From JANNFX01 sp031380225 (GTDB taxonomy: Bacteria; Pseudomonadota; Alphaproteobacteria; Rhizobiales; Hyphomicrobiaceae): 6,928 nucleotides of DNA. Positions 4,164 through 6,928 of this stretch are shown in pieces. Every line of letters begins with the position of its first letter. The stretch's first letter is position 1. The notes beneath the pieces are model-generated. The model saw only the letters and a list, made by a program, of their open reading frames with translations. It made no database searches and was not told the origin of the DNA. The position numbers and the translations under genes are program-made. The DNA lies in the NCBI GenBank assembly GCA_031380225.1, contig JANNFX010000051.1, forward strand, positions 1 to 6,928. The letters run 5' to 3'.

Positions 4164-5330
4164 ATGATATTCATTCCGACCAAGCCTTTCGACGAACTCC
4201 CCCACCTCCCGCCGAAAGGGGAGATCGAGACAAAACGCGTCCTTAAGGCTTGTAACGAGGCCAACAAAGAGCTCGCGCGGCTCAACGCCGAAGTCAAGCA
4301 ACTGCCCAACCCTGCCCTGCTTTTACCATCCATCTCACTGCTCGAAGCGAAAGCCAGTTCCGAGATTGAGAACATCGTCACGACCAATGATCAGCTGTTT
4401 CGCGGCGCCTACATCGAGAATGAACCGACTGATGCTCCAACAAAAGAAGCGATCCGCTATCAGCGGGCGATCTGGGATGGGTTTAGGAAGCTGGCCGAAC
4501 GCCCCATTTGCACTAATACAGCGATTGAGATTTGCTCAACGATCAAAGATTCAGACATCGGCATTCGTCGCGTCCCTGGCACAACCATCTCAAACAAGAA
4601 CTCCAACACGGTGATCTATACGCCACCTGTGGGTGAGGAGCTCATCCGCACGATGCTAGCAAATTGGGAGAACTATTTGCATGAACCTTCGGATATCGAT
4701 CCGCTGATCCGCATGGCGGTGCAACACTACCAATTCGAAGCTATTCACCCGTTTTCCGATGGCAACGGACGAACAGGCCGCGTTCTCAATATACTATTTT
4801 TAGTCGAGCAAAAGGTATTGGAACTTCCGATCCTTTATCTAAGCCGGGAAGTTCTTGAGTACCGTGCAACCTATTATGCGTTACTGGCTGATGTCACCCT
4901 TGATCAAGCTTGGGAGGACTGGATCGCGTTCATCTTAGAACTGATTGCCTTGTCGGCGGTAAGGACAACGCGAAAACTTGCGGAACTCCATTGTTTGACG
5001 TTAGCTGCAAAAAGCCACATTTTACAGGCGCTGCCCCGCGTTCCCTCCGGCGCATTGCTTGACGTCATATTCTCCCGGCCGTACTGCAGGATCACAGATC
5101 TCGTGAATGTCGGCGTTGCCAAACGCGAAACCGCATCGGAATACCTCAGGGCACTTGTAAGAATTGGAGTGCTCGAAGCCGTGACCGTCGGACGCGAAAA
5201 GATTTTCATCAACCAACGCTTACGGCTTCTCCTGGCAGATCGCACAGCTGAAGTTATGGATTATTCGGCAAACGCACTGGCGCCGCCTAAGCCGATGTTT
5301 CCCACGCCCCCTACCTCTCAAACTTCTTGA
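4164..5330 (+). CDS. fic: SoFic-like class II Fic protein adenylyltransferase
   Basis: This 388-residue protein is a Fic-fold AMP-transferase, which moves AMP from ATP to hydroxyl side chains of target proteins. The N-terminal Fic_N region (about 5-85) contains the autoinhibitory helix motif (S/T)xxxE(G/N) as SSEIEN (S65, E69, N70), placing it in class II, where the glutamate blocks productive ATP binding. The catalytic motif is intact: HPFSDGNGRTGR at 195-206, with catalytic H195, metal ligand D199 and phosphate-binding R203 and R206. The flap region is near 140-153. Residues about 285-350 look like a winged helix (ITDLVNVGVAKRETASEYLRAL as its helix-turn-helix part, then a GREKIF wing). Length and layout match Shewanella SoFic (372 residues). 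The start is fixed by an in-frame TAG directly before the ATG; the ribosome site is weak. The upstream DNA, and parts of the gene, are AT-richer than the neighbours. The target protein is unknown. Confidence 0.95.
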   Translation: MIFIPTKPFDELPHLPPKGEIETKRVLKACNEANKELARLNAEVKQLPNPALLLPSISLLEAKASSEIENIVTTNDQLFRGAYIENEPTDAPTKEAIRYQRAIWDGFRKLAERPICTNTAIEICSTIKDSDIGIRRVPGTTISNKNSNTVIYTPPVGEELIRTMLANWENYLHEPSDIDPLIRMAVQHYQFEAIHPFSDGNGRTGRVLNILFLVEQKVLELPILYLSREVLEYRATYYALLADVTLDQAWEDWIAFILELIALSAVRTTRKLAELHCLTLAAKSHILQALPRVPSGALLDVIFSRPYCRITDLVNVGVAKRETASEYLRALVRIGVLEAVTVGREKIFINQRLRLLLADRTAEVMDYSANALAPPKPMFPTPPTSQTS

Positions 5331-6928
5331 ATTTCACCCGGTGGGGTTCAACGGCGGCGTCGCCGAGGCGCTTTTTCTTATCCTCTTCGTAGTCGGCGAA
5401 GTTGCCCTCGAACCATTCGACGTGGCTGTCGCCTTCGAAGGCGAGGATGTGCGTTGCCAAGCGATCGAGGAAGAAGCGATCATGTGAGATGACCACGGCG
5501 CAGCCGGGAAAATCTTCGAGTGCCGCTTCGAGAGCGCCCAAGGTTTCGGTGTCGAGATCGTTCGTCGGTTCATCGAGCAGCAAAAGGTTGCCGCCCTCTT
5601 TCAACATCTTGGCGAGATGCACGCGATTGCGCTCACCGCCTGACAGCAGGCCAACTTTCTTTTGCTGATCCGAACCCTTGAAGTTAAACCAGCCGCAATA
5701 GGCGCGGCTTGGCATTTCGCGCTTGTCACCAAATTTCATGATGTCGAGGCCGCCTGAGATTTCTTCCCAAACAGTTTTCTTATCATCAAGGTGATCGCGG
5801 CTTTGATCGACATAGGAGAGCTTTACAGTCTCGCCCAAACGAATGCTGCCAGCATCGGGCTTTTCCTTGCCGGTGATCATTTTGAACAGCGTGGTCTTGC
5901 CGGCGCCGTTGGCCCCAATGACGCCGACAATGCCGCCCGGTGGCAGCTTGAACGACAGGTCGTCGATCAGCAACCGGTCACCAAAGGCTTTCGAAAGCCC
6001 CTCGACTTCAACAACCAAATCACCGAGCCGTGGGCCTTGTGCGATCGAGAATGTGGCCTTGCCCAGTTCTTCGCGGCCCGAGGCTTCAACCAGCTTGTCA
6101 TAGGCCGTGACGCGGGCTTTGGACTTGGCTTGCCGCGCTTTCGGCGACGCTCGGATCCATTCCAGTTCGCGCGTCATCGCCTTCTGTTTGCTTTCTTCGG
6201 CTGACTTTTCGGCTTCCTGACGCTTGGCCTTCTGTTCGAGCCAACTCGAGTAGTTGCCCTTGTACGGCACGCCTTGGCCGCGATCGAGTTCCAGCGTCCA
6301 GTCAGTCAAATTGTCGAGGAAGTAGCGGTCATGGGTGACGAGGATGACGCAGCCGGTGTACTCCTTGAGAAAACGCTCGAGCCAGGCCACGCTTTCGGCG
6401 TCCAAATGGTTGGTCGGCTCGTCGAGCAGCAGAATGTCGGGCTTGGCGAGCAACAGGCGCGTGAGAGCGACACGGCGCTTTTCGCCACCCGAGAGCTTGG
6501 TCACTTCGGCATCACCAGGCGGGCAGCGCAGTGCATCGAGCGCTTGCTCGACTTGCGTATCCAAGTCCCACAAGTCCTGCGCGTCGATCTGGTCTTGCAG
6601 CGCCGTCATCTCATCGGCAGTCTCGTCGGAATAGTTGGAAGCGATCTCGTTGTAGCGATCGAGGATGGCCTTCTTTTCCGCTACGCCCTCCATGGCGTTG
6701 CCGAGCACGTCTTTGGTGGCATCGAGCTGCGGTTCCTGGGCCAGATAGCCGACCTTGACGCCTTCGGTCGGCTTGGCCTCGCCGATAAAATCATCGACCA
6801 TGCCGGCCATGATTTTCAAGAGCGTAGACTTTCCAGCGCCGTTCAAGCCCACAACGCCGATCTTGGCACCCGGCAGGAACGACAATGAGATGTCCTTCAA
6901 CACCTGCTTGCCGCCTGGATAGGTCTTG
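5311..6928 (-). CDS. ettA: Energy-dependent translational throttle protein EttA (5' partial)
   Basis: This is an ABC-F ATPase that binds the ribosomal E site and gates the first elongation steps according to the ATP/ADP ratio. It has no membrane segments and acts in the cytoplasm. The frame stays open to the right edge: 538 residues are visible, beginning KTYPGGKQVLKDIS. About 15-20 N-terminal residues are missing, and the GTG at 6903 is internal, not the start. Domain 1 has Walker A GLNGAGKST (27-35), the EttA-type arm insertion (about 85-130), signature LSGGE (145-149), Walker B LLLDEP (166-171) and switch His in VTHDR. The charged P-site tRNA-interaction linker spans about 225-285. Domain 2 has Walker A GANGAGKTT (338-346), signature LSGGE (428-432), Walker B LLLDEP and switch His in ISHDR. 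Both catalytic glutamates are present, so it should be an active ATPase. The C-terminus, ending KFKKFER, is complete and overlaps the 3' end of fic by 20 bases. Confidence 0.97.
   Translation of the reverse strand, partial: KTYPGGKQVLKDISLSFLPGAKIGVVGLNGAGKSTLLKIMAGMVDDFIGEAKPTEGVKVGYLAQEPQLDATKDVLGNAMEGVAEKKAILDRYNEIASNYSDETADEMTALQDQIDAQDLWDLDTQVEQALDALRCPPGDAEVTKLSGGEKRRVALTRLLLAKPDILLLDEPTNHLDAESVAWLERFLKEYTGCVILVTHDRYFLDNLTDWTLELDRGQGVPYKGNYSSWLEQKAKRQEAEKSAEESKQKAMTRELEWIRASPKARQAKSKARVTAYDKLVEASGREELGKATFSIAQGPRLGDLVVEVEGLSKAFGDRLLIDDLSFKLPPGGIVGVIGANGAGKTTLFKMITGKEKPDAGSIRLGETVKLSYVDQSRDHLDDKKTVWEEISGGLDIMKFGDKREMPSRAYCGWFNFKGSDQQKKVGLLSGGERNRVHLAKMLKEGGNLLLLDEPTNDLDTETLGALEAALEDFPGCAVVISHDRFFLDRLATHILAFEGDSHVEWFEGNFADYEEDKKKRLGDAAVEPHRVKFKKFER

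Noticed and set aside
3957..4387. Minus-strand frames that could be an antitoxin-like gene divergent from fic
   Set aside because: They cross the PRC-barrel terminator, the operator array and the 5' part of fic, and show no antitoxin or DNA-binding signature. The class II Fic already carries its own inhibitory helix, so a separate antitoxin is not expected.
6274..6888. Long plus-strand open frame of about 200 codons
   Set aside because: It lies wholly antisense to the conserved EttA coding region and shows no domain. Such frames are common opposite GC-rich genes.

Overview
The window reads as ordinary chromosomal DNA from an alphaproteobacterium, most likely of the Hyphomicrobiales/Rhizobiales type. 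This rests on moderately high GC, the wording of the EttA and Coq10/RatA-family proteins, a PRC-barrel and GlsB stress-envelope gene set, and an exact match to the alphaproteobacterial general-stress (EcfG) promoter consensus. The genus cannot be named from the sequence. No rRNA, tRNA, CRISPR array, transposase or integrase is visible.

Layout, left to right. 1-502 (-): a group 1 truncated haemoglobin with a Tat-like export signal, running off the left edge, with a candidate EcfG promoter at 536-561. 740-1279 (-): a Coq10/RatA-family START-like protein interrupted in frame by a palindromic element. 1312-1605 (-): a small GlsB/YeaQ-type membrane protein. 1689-1994 and 2239-2856 (-): two lipoproteins that share a paired-cysteine module. 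2857-3416: a 560-base divergent intergenic region containing several inverted repeats but no convincing gene. 3417-3935 (+): an exported PRC-barrel protein with a strong terminator behind it. 4065-4153: an AT-rich array of five TCGA-centred operator-like sites. 4164-5330 (+): a SoFic-like class II Fic AMP-transferase with a C-terminal winged helix. 5311-6928 (-): the ABC-F translation factor EttA, running off the right edge and overlapping the 3' end of fic by 20 bases.

The left two thirds look like an envelope and stress neighbourhood: an exported globin, a lipid-binding START-like protein, a stress membrane protein, two lipoproteins and a periplasmic PRC-barrel protein. They are not one operon, because the gaps and hairpins suggest several transcription units. 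The fic unit looks like a separate insertion, visibly AT-richer in its promoter and partly in its coding region, with its own dense operator array.

The two most unusual items are the helically phased operator array in front of fic (TCGA centres spaced exactly 22, 19, 22 and 19 bases) and the in-frame palindromic element in the Coq10/RatA-family gene, where both arms encode a Gly-Ser-(Asn/Asp)-Pro tetrapeptide.
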